Shown one piece after another: positions 16,729 through 25,433 of a stretch of 64,000 nucleotides of DNA (position 1 is its first letter; each line of letters starts with the position of its first letter). The notes beneath the pieces are model-generated. The model did no database searches, was not told the DNA's origin, and saw only the letters and a program-made list of their open reading frames with translations. Origin of the DNA: Streptomyces sp. CB01881 (GTDB lineage: Bacteria; Actinomycetota; Actinomycetes; Streptomycetales; Streptomycetaceae); contig NZ_CP026498.1 in the NCBI RefSeq assembly GCF_002953255.1, positions 9,326,066 to 9,390,065 of the forward strand. The letters run 5' to 3'. A program made the translations under genes and the position numbers.

Positions 16729-17955
16729 TCAGTCCAGTTCGAGCTGAGTCCGCCGGGCGGCGGCGTTCAGCTTTTCCGCCACGAATGCCAGATCCTGCGC
16801 CCCGATGAAGGCCGCCGGGGTGAGCCGCAGGATCGACGGCGCCGTCAGGCACGGTGTCAGCAGCAGGTTTTCCGCCAGAGCGGCCCGCATCATCTCCCCG
16901 GCCACGTCCGGCTGGGTGCCGTGAAGCCCGAGCAGCGCGCCCCGGCCGGTGACCTCGGTGAACAGCCGGGGCCAGGACCGGACCAGGTCTTCGAGGATCT
17001 CCCGCAGCCGCCCGCCCGCGCTCCGGGCCAGCCCTGGAACGTCCTCGGCGGCCAAGACCTTCAAGGTGGCCGTGAGCGCCGCCGCGGCCAGCGGGTTACC
17101 CCCGAAGGTGGAGGTGTGCAGCAGCGGGTCCCGGTCGTACGGCTGGAACGCGTCCTCGGTGGCGATCACCGCCGACACCGGGATGACCCCGCCACCGAGG
17201 GCCTTCCCCGACAGCAGGACGTCCGGGCGGACGCCCAGATCCTCATGGGCCCAGAACGAGCCGCACCGCCCCAGGCCGCACTGGATCTCGTCGAAGACCA
17301 GCAGCGTACCCGCCTCGTCGCAGGCCTCGCGCAGGGCCGTCGCATAGCCGGGCGTCAGCGGGTAGACACCGCCCTCGCCCTGCACCGGCTCCGCGAAGAC
17401 CGCGGCCGGGCGGTGCCTGCGGATCAGCTCCGCGGCGGCGCCGGCGTCGTCCCGCGGCAGCCGGATCACGTCGGGGAGCAGTGGGCCCAGGCGGTCGCGG
17501 AACAACGCGGCATCGGTCAGGCTCAGCGCACCCACGGTCTTGCCGTGGAACGAGCCGGCCAGATGCGCCAGTGGTACGCGTCCGGTACGGGCCCGGGCGA
17601 GCTTGATCGCTGCCTCGACCGCCTCGGCGCCCGAGTTGAGCAGCATCACCTTGTCCAGCCCCGGCGGGGCGAACTCCGCCAGATCGGCTGCGGCCCGGGC
17701 GTTGAGCTCGTTGGGCAGCGTCCGGGTCGAGCCCGACAGGCGGGCCAGTTGCTCCGCCACGGCCTCGACCACCTGGGGGTGGCTGTGGCCGAGCAGGAAG
17801 ACGGAGAACGAGCCGAGGTCGAGGTAGCGCGCGCCGGCGCCGGTGGTCACCCAGGAGCCACTGCCGGACACCTCGGGATCCGTCGCGCCCATCAGCCTGA
17901 ACAACAGCGCCCGCCCGGACGACTGGTGGTCGCGAATGAGGTCGAGCAGATCCAT
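16729..17955 (-). CDS. Class III PLP-dependent aminotransferase
   Basis: A 408-aa fold-type I aminotransferase of class III (ornithine/acetylornithine and omega-amino acid transaminase group). Landmarks are LLNSGAEAVEAAIKLAR, the SFHGKTVGALSLT loop, FAEPVQGEGG, FDEIQCGLGRCG and the PLP lysine in LLSGKALGGGVIP, with STFGGNPLAAAA near the C-terminus. All active-site elements look intact. Start ATG 17955 overlaps the dehydrogenase stop (ATGA). It probably puts an amino group on an aldehyde or ketone made by the neighbouring reductase or dehydrogenase. This is the strongest hint that the pathway product contains nitrogen. Confidence 0.92.
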   Translation of the reverse strand: MDLLDLIRDHQSSGRALLFRLMGATDPEVSGSGSWVTTGAGARYLDLGSFSVFLLGHSHPQVVEAVAEQLARLSGSTRTLPNELNARAAADLAEFAPPGLDKVMLLNSGAEAVEAAIKLARARTGRVPLAHLAGSFHGKTVGALSLTDAALFRDRLGPLLPDVIRLPRDDAGAAAELIRRHRPAAVFAEPVQGEGGVYPLTPGYATALREACDEAGTLLVFDEIQCGLGRCGSFWAHEDLGVRPDVLLSGKALGGGVIPVSAVIATEDAFQPYDRDPLLHTSTFGGNPLAAAALTATLKVLAAEDVPGLARSAGGRLREILEDLVRSWPRLFTEVTGRGALLGLHGTQPDVAGEMMRAALAENLLLTPCLTAPSILRLTPAAFIGAQDLAFVAEKLNAAARRTQLELD

Positions 17956-19187
17956 CAGGAGGCTCCTTCGGTGGGCTGCTCCGAGAGCTCGAAGCTCCAG
18001 GGCAGGCCGAGCGCCCAGCGTCCGAGCAGTTGCCGGGTGGCGAACCGGGTGGGCGGGTGGAAGCGGGCCGCCTGGACGTCCCGGATCAGCCGCGAGGCCG
18101 GGCCCGTCGCGGAGTACGAAGCGACGCCGACCAGCTCCGCGGCCAGCTCCACCGCGCGCACGGCCATCTGCGCGGCCTGGTCCTTGAGGGCCAGCATGGC
18201 CGGCACCAGGCTTCGCGGGTCCGTCCGCCGCTCGTCCAGCTGCCGGGCGAGTCCGGCGGTGGCGGCCTCCAGCGGCAGCGCCGCGGAGATGATCTCGCCG
18301 AGGGCGGACTGGAACGAGGGCAGCTGGGACCGCGTCGCGCCAAGGTGGTTGATCCGCGACCGGCCGAGCGCGGCACGTGCCTGGTCGACCGCGGCCGAGA
18401 CGACGCCGAGGTAGCAGGCGGTGGCGGTGACGCAGAACCAGCCCAGCCCCGCGGCGAAGACCTCGTCACCGAGCGAGCCGGGCTCGCTGCGATGGAAGAC
18501 CAAGTCGTCGGGGATCTCGCAGTCGGTGAACCGTACCGTGTCGGACTCGGAGGCGCGCATGCCGAGGGTGTTCCAGGTGCGCTCCACGGCGATCCCGGGA
18601 CTGCCGTTCACCACCAGAGCCACCAGCAGGCTCTCCGGCCCGCCGGCCTCGTCGATCATCTGGAGGCAGAGCAGGTCGCTGCGCTCCGCCAGCGAGCACG
18701 GCACCTTGAGGCCGTTGGTGATCCAATTGTCGCCGACCCGGCGGGCGACGGTGTTGGACCTGGTCAGGCTGCCGTTGAGGCCCGGCTCGGCGAAGGCCGA
18801 GGCGACGATGCGGTTCTGACTGGCGATGGCCTCCAGGAGCAGCCACGACTCGTCGCGTTCCCGGTACCAGTGCTCGACCACCACCCCGACCGAGAACAGG
18901 TGCATGTTCACCGCGACCGCCAGCGCCGGGTCGGCCGCGCCGATCCGGCGCTGCAGCGCGCAGCATTCGGTGATCGACGCCCCGCCGCCCTCGAAGTCCT
19001 TCGGTACGGGCGCGCCGAAGTAGCCGTTCTCCCGGAGCAGTTCGATGCTGCGGTCGGCAAGCCGACCGGTCAGGTCGTTCTGCTCGGCGAGGGCGGCCAG
19101 CTCGGTCGTGGCCCGTTCCGGCAGCAGGTGCTCGGTGTCCGGCCAGAGCGCGCCGATGCCGTTCCGGTAGTCGTAGGCGTCGTTCAT
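17955..19187 (-). CDS. Acyl-CoA dehydrogenase-like flavoprotein
   Basis: A 410-aa member of the acyl-CoA dehydrogenase superfamily: N-terminal helical LLRENGYFGAPVPKDFEGGGAS, the FAD-facing ASAFAEPGLNGSLTRSNTVAR segment, the GLKVPCSL beta-domain, then the C-terminal helical bundle. I do not see the usual catalytic glutamate region of true acyl-CoA dehydrogenases, so it may act on an acyl carrier substrate or as a flavin-dependent oxidase or monooxygenase. Start ATG 19187 overlaps the stop of the upstream reductase gene (ATGA). Confidence 0.88.
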   Translation of the reverse strand: MNDAYDYRNGIGALWPDTEHLLPERATTELAALAEQNDLTGRLADRSIELLRENGYFGAPVPKDFEGGGASITECCALQRRIGAADPALAVAVNMHLFSVGVVVEHWYRERDESWLLLEAIASQNRIVASAFAEPGLNGSLTRSNTVARRVGDNWITNGLKVPCSLAERSDLLCLQMIDEAGGPESLLVALVVNGSPGIAVERTWNTLGMRASESDTVRFTDCEIPDDLVFHRSEPGSLGDEVFAAGLGWFCVTATACYLGVVSAAVDQARAALGRSRINHLGATRSQLPSFQSALGEIISAALPLEAATAGLARQLDERRTDPRSLVPAMLALKDQAAQMAVRAVELAAELVGVASYSATGPASRLIRDVQAARFHPPTRFATRQLLGRWALGLPWSFELSEQPTEGAS

Positions 19188-20215
19188 GCCGCCCCCTCCT
19201 CGCCGACCCAAGGCCGCGGCGAGCTCTTCGCCAGGTGCGGACGCCGGTCGGCCCAGGCCGCGATCGCGGTTTCGATGGCGCCGGCCGGATCGTCGACCTG
19301 CCAGTTCACCCCGATCGGCTCGCCCACCGACATGTAGGGGATGAACTCGCCGAGCAGGTCGATCTGCCTCAGCTGACGATTTGTCAGATGCGGTTTGGCG
19401 AAGGGCAGGTAGAAGCGATCCCACTGGTCCGGTGTGACGAACCCGGGGGTCTCCAGCGGCTCGTACCCGTGGGACGCCCGCCAGCGGTTCAGCGACAGGT
19501 ACATGGAGTCGACCACGCCCTTGAGCGGCAGCACCTGCTCGCCCGCCCCGAGCACCACCGGCTCGGCCCTCGGCCCGGTCTCCGCGATCTCCAGCACGCA
19601 GGTGGCGATGTCGCAGGTCGAGACGACCTCCACCGGGGCGTCCACCTCGCCGATGAAGACGGGCAGCATGCCGGTCACGCCGGACTGCATCACCGAGTAC
19701 AGGCCGGTGTGCCGGCTCACAGCCCCGTCCGAGCGCCGGCCGACCACCAGTGGTGGGCGCACGATGGTCGCCCCGTACCGGCTGGTGGCCTCGCGCTCCG
19801 CCTCGGCCTTGGACCACTCGTAGGTGTTGCGGTAGTCGGCGAGGTCGGAGGACCGCGTGTTGCCGCGCAGGCCGGTCGCATAGGCGGTGGAGACGTGGAT
19901 GACGTGGGTCGCCTGCCCCACCAGCGGCTCCAGCGCGGCCACCGGCGCGACGTTGGAGTCCTTCGCCTCCTGGGCCGGAAGGTTCCAGCGCGGCCGTGCC
20001 GCCGCGTGCACGATCACGTCCCAGGGCCCGGCCAGCTGCTCCGGGGCCGGCGCCTCGCCCATACGCCAGGCGACGGCGTCCGCGGCGCCCCTGGCCGAGC
20101 TGGCGGTGACGTGCCAGCCGGCGGCCCTGGCGCGTTCCACGATCTCGACGCCCACCACCCCGGTGGCACCGGTGACCAGCATGGTTCCTGGCCTGTTCAC
20201 AGCGGCTTGGTCCAT
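19184..20215 (-). CDS. NAD(P)-dependent epimerase/thioester-reductase-like SDR
   Basis: A 343-aa extended short-chain dehydrogenase. The dinucleotide motif is TGATGVVGVEIVERA, the active site YEWSK carries the YxxxK pair, and HVSTAYATGL supplies the Ser/Thr region. The layout resembles the male-sterility/thioester reductase branch, which reduces acyl thioesters to aldehydes or alcohols; sugar epimerases are the alternative. An aldehyde product would suit the aminotransferase downstream, which is inference. Its start lies inside the end of the unknown gene (19-bp overlap). Confidence 0.85.
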   Translation of the reverse strand: MDQAAVNRPGTMLVTGATGVVGVEIVERARAAGWHVTASSARGAADAVAWRMGEAPAPEQLAGPWDVIVHAAARPRWNLPAQEAKDSNVAPVAALEPLVGQATHVIHVSTAYATGLRGNTRSSDLADYRNTYEWSKAEAEREATSRYGATIVRPPLVVGRRSDGAVSRHTGLYSVMQSGVTGMLPVFIGEVDAPVEVVSTCDIATCVLEIAETGPRAEPVVLGAGEQVLPLKGVVDSMYLSLNRWRASHGYEPLETPGFVTPDQWDRFYLPFAKPHLTNRQLRQIDLLGEFIPYMSVGEPIGVNWQVDDPAGAIETAIAAWADRRPHLAKSSPRPWVGEEGAA

Positions 20216-20727
20216 TCGGTAGGAAGCAACGGGGGAAGGCCGAGCTGGTCGGCAAGTGCGTGCCAGCCCCGGACCAGCCGCAGCGCACCGAACATGCCTT
20301 CCGGCGAGCGGAGTTGCGGCAGAGGATCGGCCAGTCCGAGGGTCGCCTCGATCTCCGAGACCCAGGATCGGACCCGCCTCAGCCAGTCACCGGCGCGCTC
20401 CTCGGAGGGGGCGGCCGCGGCGAACTCGCGGGCTTCGCTGATCAGTCGGTGGCCGGACTCCCAGTCGGCCGCCGGCACATGCGTGTACGGATCGATCGCC
20501 CCGCCGTCCTCGGCGACATAGGGCTCGGCCCCTGATCGCAGGCCGCCGGCCTGGCAGCAAACCATCACCAGATAGCGGGTCTGGGCGAGGACAAGGTGCC
20601 ACTGACCGGCCGGAACCCCACCCTCGATGTCCTCCAGCGCCGACTGGGCGCCGACCATGATCAGCAGCGCGCCGTGGCTGACCTGGGCCACTTGCCGGTG
20701 CAGGCTGTCGTTCGTCCGAACCGTCAT
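20197..20727 (-). CDS. Unknown protein between nucleotidyltransferase and reductase
   Basis: A 176-aa mostly helical protein with no recognised family. The N-terminal half is hydrophobic (HGALLIMVGAQSALEDIEGG, VLAQTRYLVMVCCQAGG) with two adjacent cysteines. The C-terminal half is charged, with LRLVRGWHALADQLGLPPLLP. It has no signal peptide. It starts at ATG 20727, overlapping the stop of the nucleotidyltransferase gene (ATGA). An antitoxin-like (HEPN/MNT) role was considered because a nucleotidyltransferase gene is coupled to it. No HEPN RNase motif (R-x4-6-H) is evident, so I leave it unassigned. Confidence 0.75.
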   Translation of the reverse strand: MTVRTNDSLHRQVAQVSHGALLIMVGAQSALEDIEGGVPAGQWHLVLAQTRYLVMVCCQAGGLRSGAEPYVAEDGGAIDPYTHVPAADWESGHRLISEAREFAAAAPSEERAGDWLRRVRSWVSEIEATLGLADPLPQLRSPEGMFGALRLVRGWHALADQLGLPPLLPTEWTKPL

Positions 20728-21737
20728 ACGGGGCACTCCACTCCCAGCCAGAGCAGGTCCTCGACGAAGAGCGCAGCCACGTCCGGGTGCCACTCCTCGT
20801 CCAGGGCAAAGGTCCACGTCTTCGCGTGGTCGACCGGGCCACCAGCGGGCACCGACAGCGTACGAAGGCCCCAGCGCGTGACCAGTCGGCTCTCGCCGAA
20901 CTCGTACTGCTCGGTTCCGCGCGCGTGGCTCAGCCTGACCCGCCAGGCCGAGCCGTCCACGTCCCGCGCGTAGTGGTCGAGCAGCTCGCCGACCTGGGCC
21001 AGGTAGGCCGGCACCTTGTCCGGGGAGGCCGGCGGGCACATCGCCAGCTCGAACGCCGCGAGCCCGTCGCGGTCGTCGAGCTTGCGCAGCTTCTCACCCA
21101 GCCACTTCGGCTTGAAGTACCGCTCACCGCGCTCGACCGCCCGCCGCTCCAGGGCGGCGGCGAGGGCCTCGCCGATCCGCAGCGCCGCCACCATGGGCTT
21201 GCGCTCGGCGAACACCCGGGCGGCGATCCGCTTGCGAACCGCCTCCGCCGCGTACCAGGAACTGATCCAGCCGGACAGCTCGGCGTCGAGCCGCCGCTGC
21301 CAGGAGGACCACTCAGGCGTGCCGGTGAGCAGCAGTCCGAGGCCGAACCGGCTTACGCTGTCGAGGACCTGACGCCTCGTCCCGAGATCCCCCGGCCCGA
21401 TCTCGGCGGGCGGCCAGTGGGTCGTGGTCAGCTCCTCGTACCGCTTGGTGACCTGGCCGGCCCCGTGCAGTACGACATCGATCCGAGACCCCTCCGGATA
21501 GGACATCAGCGGAAGGGTGCTGGCCACCTCGTCCGGCACTATCGCATAGAGATCCAAGTCACTGTTGGCATTGCCGAATCCGGCGATCACCGAACCGGCA
21601 GCCGTGATCAGGAGCGGCTCTCCGAATGAGCTGTCCACCTGTTCCAGTATCTGATCTGGCGTCAGATTACTGCGAGAAAGGTGCGCGTGAAACCGCTCGG
21701 TCAGCGCGGCGTTTGCCGGCGACCCCTGTATGGCCAT
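20724..21737 (-). CDS. Nucleotidyltransferase-domain protein
   Basis: A 337-aa protein with a DNA-polymerase-beta-type nucleotidyltransferase signature near the N-terminus: GFGNANSDLDLYAIV (the G-S/N-x-D-x-D pattern with both metal-binding aspartates) and a later RIDVVLHG that could bring the third acidic residue. The rest is helical, with repeated WL..LR elements. It resembles stand-alone antibiotic or metabolite nucleotidyltransferases. Start ATG 21737 is chosen because the upstream part of the frame has no homology. First gene of the left-arm operon. Confidence 0.8.
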   Translation of the reverse strand: MAIQGSPANAALTERFHAHLSRSNLTPDQILEQVDSSFGEPLLITAAGSVIAGFGNANSDLDLYAIVPDEVASTLPLMSYPEGSRIDVVLHGAGQVTKRYEELTTTHWPPAEIGPGDLGTRRQVLDSVSRFGLGLLLTGTPEWSSWQRRLDAELSGWISSWYAAEAVRKRIAARVFAERKPMVAALRIGEALAAALERRAVERGERYFKPKWLGEKLRKLDDRDGLAAFELAMCPPASPDKVPAYLAQVGELLDHYARDVDGSAWRVRLSHARGTEQYEFGESRLVTRWGLRTLSVPAGGPVDHAKTWTFALDEEWHPDVAALFVEDLLWLGVECPV

Positions 21738-22172
21738 CAAGGCCCCCACCCTCAATCCCCCGTGCGTGCTGCTCAAAACCCAGCCGTCTACGGCGGCTAC
21801 CGTCCCACACCGCCACAATGACAGTCAATCACATTACGTGACCAACCAGGGCTTTGCCATGATCAACCCGGTTGTGCATGGCCATGCATCGAATGTGTCC
21901 AGAAGGTGACAAGCTCACAGATCCCACACTTCTACCCCCCCAACGGCACGCATGAGAAGCCACCCGGCACACCCGGACAGCCGCAAGGCACATCCGGGTT
22001 GACAGATGCGCACCCGGCTATGAAACATGCAGTGAAGCGCGTACGTGGACCAGCCGGAGAGCAGTGCCGCGGCCTGATCAAGCCTCGGGGACATCGCTAC
22101 TCTCCGCTTATGCACCGCGTCCTGACGGCGCTTCAGACTCGTGATCTAACGGGTTTCCATGGGGGAAATCGA
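21738..22172. promoter_or_regulatory. Divergent intergenic region of the isoprenoid/amine gene cluster
   Basis: 435 bp between two divergent operons, visibly less GC-rich than its surroundings. It must hold promoters for both arms. TTGACA at 21999-22004 is a possible -35 for the rightward operon, but no convincing -10 follows at the proper spacing (TATGAA is only 14 bp away). I see no strong inverted repeat and no gene. The leftward promoter is not recognisable. Confidence 0.5.
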
Positions 22173-22772
22173 GTGGAGCTTCAGTCCAACCTGTCCGGAA
22201 TCGATTCGGACGCAACATCGCCGCCTTCGGCGGAACAGATCATGCTGGAGTTGGTGGACCCACAGGGCGTCACCGTCGGGATCTCCGAGAAGATCGCGGC
22301 GCACGAATCGCCGGGCCGTCTCCATCGGGCGTTCTCGGTATTTCTCTTCGACGACGAAGGACGCATGCTCCTGCAGCAGCGCGCGCTGTCGAAATACCAC
22401 TTCCCCGGCGTGTGGTCGAATGCCTGCTGCGGGCACCCCCTTCCGGGAGAGGCGCCGTTCCAGGCGGCCGTCCGGCGGGTCGGGGAGGAGCTGGGCATCG
22501 CCCCGGCGCTCCTGATGGAGGCCGGCACCGTCACATACCGACACCCGGACCCGCAGTCCGGGCTGGTCGAGCACGAGTACAACCATCTCTTCGTCGGCCT
22601 GGTCAGGGCCGAGCCGCGGCCTGACCCGGACGAGGTGGCCGGATTCGCCCTGGTGACCCCGGATGAGCTTCGCGAGCGCCGGGCGGTCGACACCTTCTCG
22701 GGCTGGTTTCAGGACGTCCTGGAGGCCGCCCTGCCCGCGGTGAAGCGCCTGGACGCCGACATCCACTGGTGA
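22173..22772 (+). CDS. idi: Isopentenyl-diphosphate delta-isomerase, type I
   Basis: A 199-aa type I (Nudix-fold) IPP isomerase, converting IPP to DMAPP. The catalytic cysteine lies in WSNACCGHP, the metal and base residues in HEYNHLFVG, and RVGEELGI is the Nudix-like helix. The frame is open back to 21906, but the true start is GTG 22173: GGGGGA precedes it and the length matches bacterial Idi. First gene of the rightward operon. It balances the C5 pool for the prenyl synthases downstream. Confidence 0.93.
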   Translation: MELQSNLSGIDSDATSPPSAEQIMLELVDPQGVTVGISEKIAAHESPGRLHRAFSVFLFDDEGRMLLQQRALSKYHFPGVWSNACCGHPLPGEAPFQAAVRRVGEELGIAPALLMEAGTVTYRHPDPQSGLVEHEYNHLFVGLVRAEPRPDPDEVAGFALVTPDELRERRAVDTFSGWFQDVLEAALPAVKRLDADIHW

Positions 22773-22819
22773 CGAACGATCAGATCCGCAGTCCCGGAGA
22801 CCGTCCGAGAGGAACTGGA

Positions 22820-23554
22820 ATGCCGACAAGCGTGGCCGATCAGCACTGGCTCGGCACCGAGGTGGACATCGACTGGACCGATCTCAGGTCGGCCCACGCC
22901 CAATGCCGGTCCGTACTGCGCCGGCTGGCCGCCGACAGCTCCCTGCTGACCCACCTGGTCGACCGGCTCGCCGACGACAAGGACCTGCTCGCGGACGCCG
23001 ACCACCACCCGGTAATGGACCGGCTGACCCTCTGGCACGATCCCGACCGCGGCATCTACCTGCGCCTGCACGTGTCGCCCGGTACCAACGAGCTCATCCC
23101 GCACGACCACAAGTACTCGTTCACCACTTACATCCTGCGTGGCTCCTACACCCACGTGTGGCGTCGGCGCGAGGGCAGCTACCAGGGCGACTTCACCTCG
23201 GACCAGGCTCCGCTCGGGCTGGTGACCAGCGAGCGGGTCGGATCCTGCTACACCCTCGGGTACTCGCTCATCCACCAGACGGTGATGGAAGCCGGCACAG
23301 TGACGCTCTTCATGCGTGGCCCGAAGGAACAGGCGCGGTCCTACGCCGCTCTCGACATGCTCGACCGCCTCACCGTCGATGCGGCGACCGAACCGGTCGC
23401 GTCGGAGCAGCGCCGGCACACCGACGGCGAGCGCGGCCTGGGATTCGACGAGTACCTCCGGCTGCGGGACCGGCTGTCGGCCCAGGGCGTCCTCGAACCG
23501 TCCGTCTCCCCCACCGATATCACCACGACCCACCCCGAGAGGCGCCCGTCTTGA
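22820..23554 (+). CDS. Cupin-fold protein 1 (three-His, cysteine-dioxygenase-like)
   Basis: A 244-aa protein that is clearly paralogous to two others in this operon (26325 and 27730). The core is a cupin-like barrel with LRLHVSPGTNELIPHDHKYS (His95, His97), SYTHVWRRR (His112) and SLIHQT (His152). The HxH...H spacing resembles the three-histidine iron site of thiol dioxygenases. I choose ATG 22820 because AGAGG lies 8-9 bases upstream and the paralogues have similar N-termini; a GTG at 22769 overlapping the idi stop is the alternative. Function unknown: an oxygenase, or a cupin recruited as a prenyl-substrate-modifying enzyme. Confidence 0.85.
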   Translation: MPTSVADQHWLGTEVDIDWTDLRSAHAQCRSVLRRLAADSSLLTHLVDRLADDKDLLADADHHPVMDRLTLWHDPDRGIYLRLHVSPGTNELIPHDHKYSFTTYILRGSYTHVWRRREGSYQGDFTSDQAPLGLVTSERVGSCYTLGYSLIHQTVMEAGTVTLFMRGPKEQARSYAALDMLDRLTVDAATEPVASEQRRHTDGERGLGFDEYLRLRDRLSAQGVLEPSVSPTDITTTHPERRPS

Positions 23555-24639
23555 CCGACATCGACACCGTGACCCGCGAGATGCAGGATCGGATCGCGTA
23601 CTACCAGCGCCACTTCAGCGATCTCTTCGGCCGGTACTTCGAGGATCTCCGCAACGACTTCGACGGCCCGGAGCTCAGCCGCTTCACCCCGCGCTGCCTC
23701 GACCTGCTGCAGGAGCTCTCACTGCGCGGCGGCAAGCGCCAGCGTGTGGCGTTCATGTACGAGGCGGCCCGACTGGTCACCGGCGAGCACCTCCCGGGGC
23801 TCGACGAAGCGGCGTTGAGCATCGAGCTGCTGCAGACCCACCTGCTGGTGCACGACGACATCATCGACGACGCGCCCACCCGGCGTGGCGGGCCCTCCAC
23901 GTACTACGCCTACCGCGCGGAGTTCCCCGACCAGCCGCAGACCGCGCTCGGCCTGGCACTGCTCGCGGGTGACCTGGCGGCCTTCCTCTCACTCCAGGTC
24001 CTGCTCGACGCGGACCTTCCCCTGGCCCTCCGGACCGGCATGGTGGACCTGCAGACGCGCGCCGCCGCCGCCACCTTCGTCGGCCAGATCTTCGACCTCG
24101 AGCGGGACTTCCCCGGCATTCCGAGCGAGGAGATGCTCCACTCCGTCTCCGACTACAAGGCCTCCAGGTCCTCCGCCCTGGCCCCGGTGCAGCTCGGCCT
24201 GCTGGTCGCGGGTGAGGACCCGGCCCAGCACGCGGAGACCCTCAGCCGGTACGCACTCATGTTCGGCATCTCCGGGCAGATGTGCGACGACTACCTCAGC
24301 CTCTTCGGCGACGAGGCGGTCACCGGCAAGCCCAACACCGCGGACATCCGCGACGGCCGACGCACCTACGCCGTCCGCGCTCTGCTGGCGGCTGCGTCGG
24401 AGACGGAGCGCGCCGTGGTCGAGTCCGTGCTCGGCAGCCCCGACTGCACCAACGAGGACGTCAACAAGCTCCGGGAGATCGCCTCGCGCCACGGCGTGGA
24501 CCGTCAGCTGCGCTCGGACATGCACCGGTACGCCGAGCTGGCGTGCAAGGAGGCAGCCGGCTGGCGCCCCCGCTGGCGGGAGGAGGCCGTCGCCTTCTTC
24601 GAGCGCGTCCCCGTGTGGGGTGTGGAGCGGACGCTTTGA
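23551..24639 (+). CDS. Polyprenyl diphosphate synthase (trans, class I)
   Basis: A 362-aa trans-prenyltransferase. The first Asp-rich motif is HDDIIDD (DDxxD at residues 102-106), the second is CDDYLSLFGDE (from 246), and the IPP-binding GGKRQR is at 60-65. Length fits geranylgeranyl/farnesyl diphosphate synthases. The start is TTG 23551, overlapping the previous stop (TTGA), with GAGAGG about nine bases upstream. It would make the allylic diphosphate that the cis-prenyltransferases extend or rearrange. Chain length cannot be read with certainty from the motif region. Confidence 0.92.
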   Translation: MTDIDTVTREMQDRIAYYQRHFSDLFGRYFEDLRNDFDGPELSRFTPRCLDLLQELSLRGGKRQRVAFMYEAARLVTGEHLPGLDEAALSIELLQTHLLVHDDIIDDAPTRRGGPSTYYAYRAEFPDQPQTALGLALLAGDLAAFLSLQVLLDADLPLALRTGMVDLQTRAAAATFVGQIFDLERDFPGIPSEEMLHSVSDYKASRSSALAPVQLGLLVAGEDPAQHAETLSRYALMFGISGQMCDDYLSLFGDEAVTGKPNTADIRDGRRTYAVRALLAAASETERAVVESVLGSPDCTNEDVNKLREIASRHGVDRQLRSDMHRYAELACKEAAGWRPRWREEAVAFFERVPVWGVERTL

Positions 24640-25427
24640 CCTCGACCACCGATTCCGCGACCGCCGGTTCCCTGATCGGCAGGCCCGGGGCCGCCGGTCC
24701 CTCGCACGCCGTGGGCGGGGGCGCGGTGCCCAGGCATCTGGGTCTGATCCTCGACGGAAACCGGCGCTGGGCCAGGGCCCGCGGCCGTTCCGCCTCCGAC
24801 GGCCACCGGGCCGGGTTCTCCCGGATCCCGGAGGTCCTGCGGTGGTGCGAGAGCCTCGGCGTCGAGGTGGTGACGCTCTGGATGCTCTCCACCGACAACC
24901 TGAGCCGGGACCCGGCCGAGGTGGACGCACTGGTCAGCATCATCGCCGACACGGTGGACGGCCTCACCGCGCACGGCGGCTGGCGAATCCGGCATCTCGG
25001 AGTCCGCTCCGCCGTCCGCCAGCCGCTGCTCGACGCCCTCGACCGGGCGGTCGCCGACACCCGCGGGGTCGCCGGCCTCCAGGTCAACCTGGCCGTGTGC
25101 TACGGGGGCCGCGAGGAGATCATCGACGCCTGCCGGAGCCTCCTTGAGCAGTACCGGGCAGAAGGACTCTCGACCTCCGAGGCGGCTGAGAAACTCAGCG
25201 TCGAGACGATCTCGGACATCATCAGCGCCGGCGCACCCGAGCCCGACCTGATCATCCGTACGTCCGGCGAACAGCGCACCTCGGGCTTCATGCTGTGGTC
25301 CGGGATGTACACCGACTACTGGTTCACCCCCATCTACTGGCCGGACTTCGATCAGGCGGCTCTCGACGAGGCGCTCGCGCACTACCGGCGGTCACTCTCC
25401 GGGCGGCTGCCCGCGAGAGTGGGGTGA
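24636..25427 (+). CDS. cis-Prenyltransferase A (UppS/Z-FPP synthase family), canonical
   Basis: A 263-aa member of the undecaprenyl diphosphate synthase family. It has a 30-residue low-complexity N-terminus, then the diphosphate-binding LILDGNRRWARARG (catalytic Asp40), the LWMLSTDNLSRDP strand typical of short-chain actinobacterial Z-FPP synthases, and the IPP-binding RTSGEQRTSGF (208-218). All key residues are present. The start is TTG 24636, coupled by TTGA overlap to the polyprenyl synthase. A cluster-specific copy suggests a cis-configured or irregular prenyl product (head-to-middle coupling, as in lavandulyl synthases of this family, is possible) rather than cell-wall undecaprenyl phosphate. 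Confidence 0.9.
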   Translation: MTSTTDSATAGSLIGRPGAAGPSHAVGGGAVPRHLGLILDGNRRWARARGRSASDGHRAGFSRIPEVLRWCESLGVEVVTLWMLSTDNLSRDPAEVDALVSIIADTVDGLTAHGGWRIRHLGVRSAVRQPLLDALDRAVADTRGVAGLQVNLAVCYGGREEIIDACRSLLEQYRAEGLSTSEAAEKLSVETISDIISAGAPEPDLIIRTSGEQRTSGFMLWSGMYTDYWFTPIYWPDFDQAALDEALAHYRRSLSGRLPARVG

Positions 25428-25433
25428 CCGAGC

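Noticed and set aside
20197..21737. HEPN/MNT toxin-antitoxin pair
   Set aside because: The nucleotidyltransferase is long (337 aa) and the partner lacks an evident R-x4-6-H motif; both are coupled into a biosynthetic operon.
21999..22024. TTGACA...TATGAA as a promoter for idi
   Set aside because: Spacing is 14 bp, too short for a sigma-70-type promoter; kept only as a hint.
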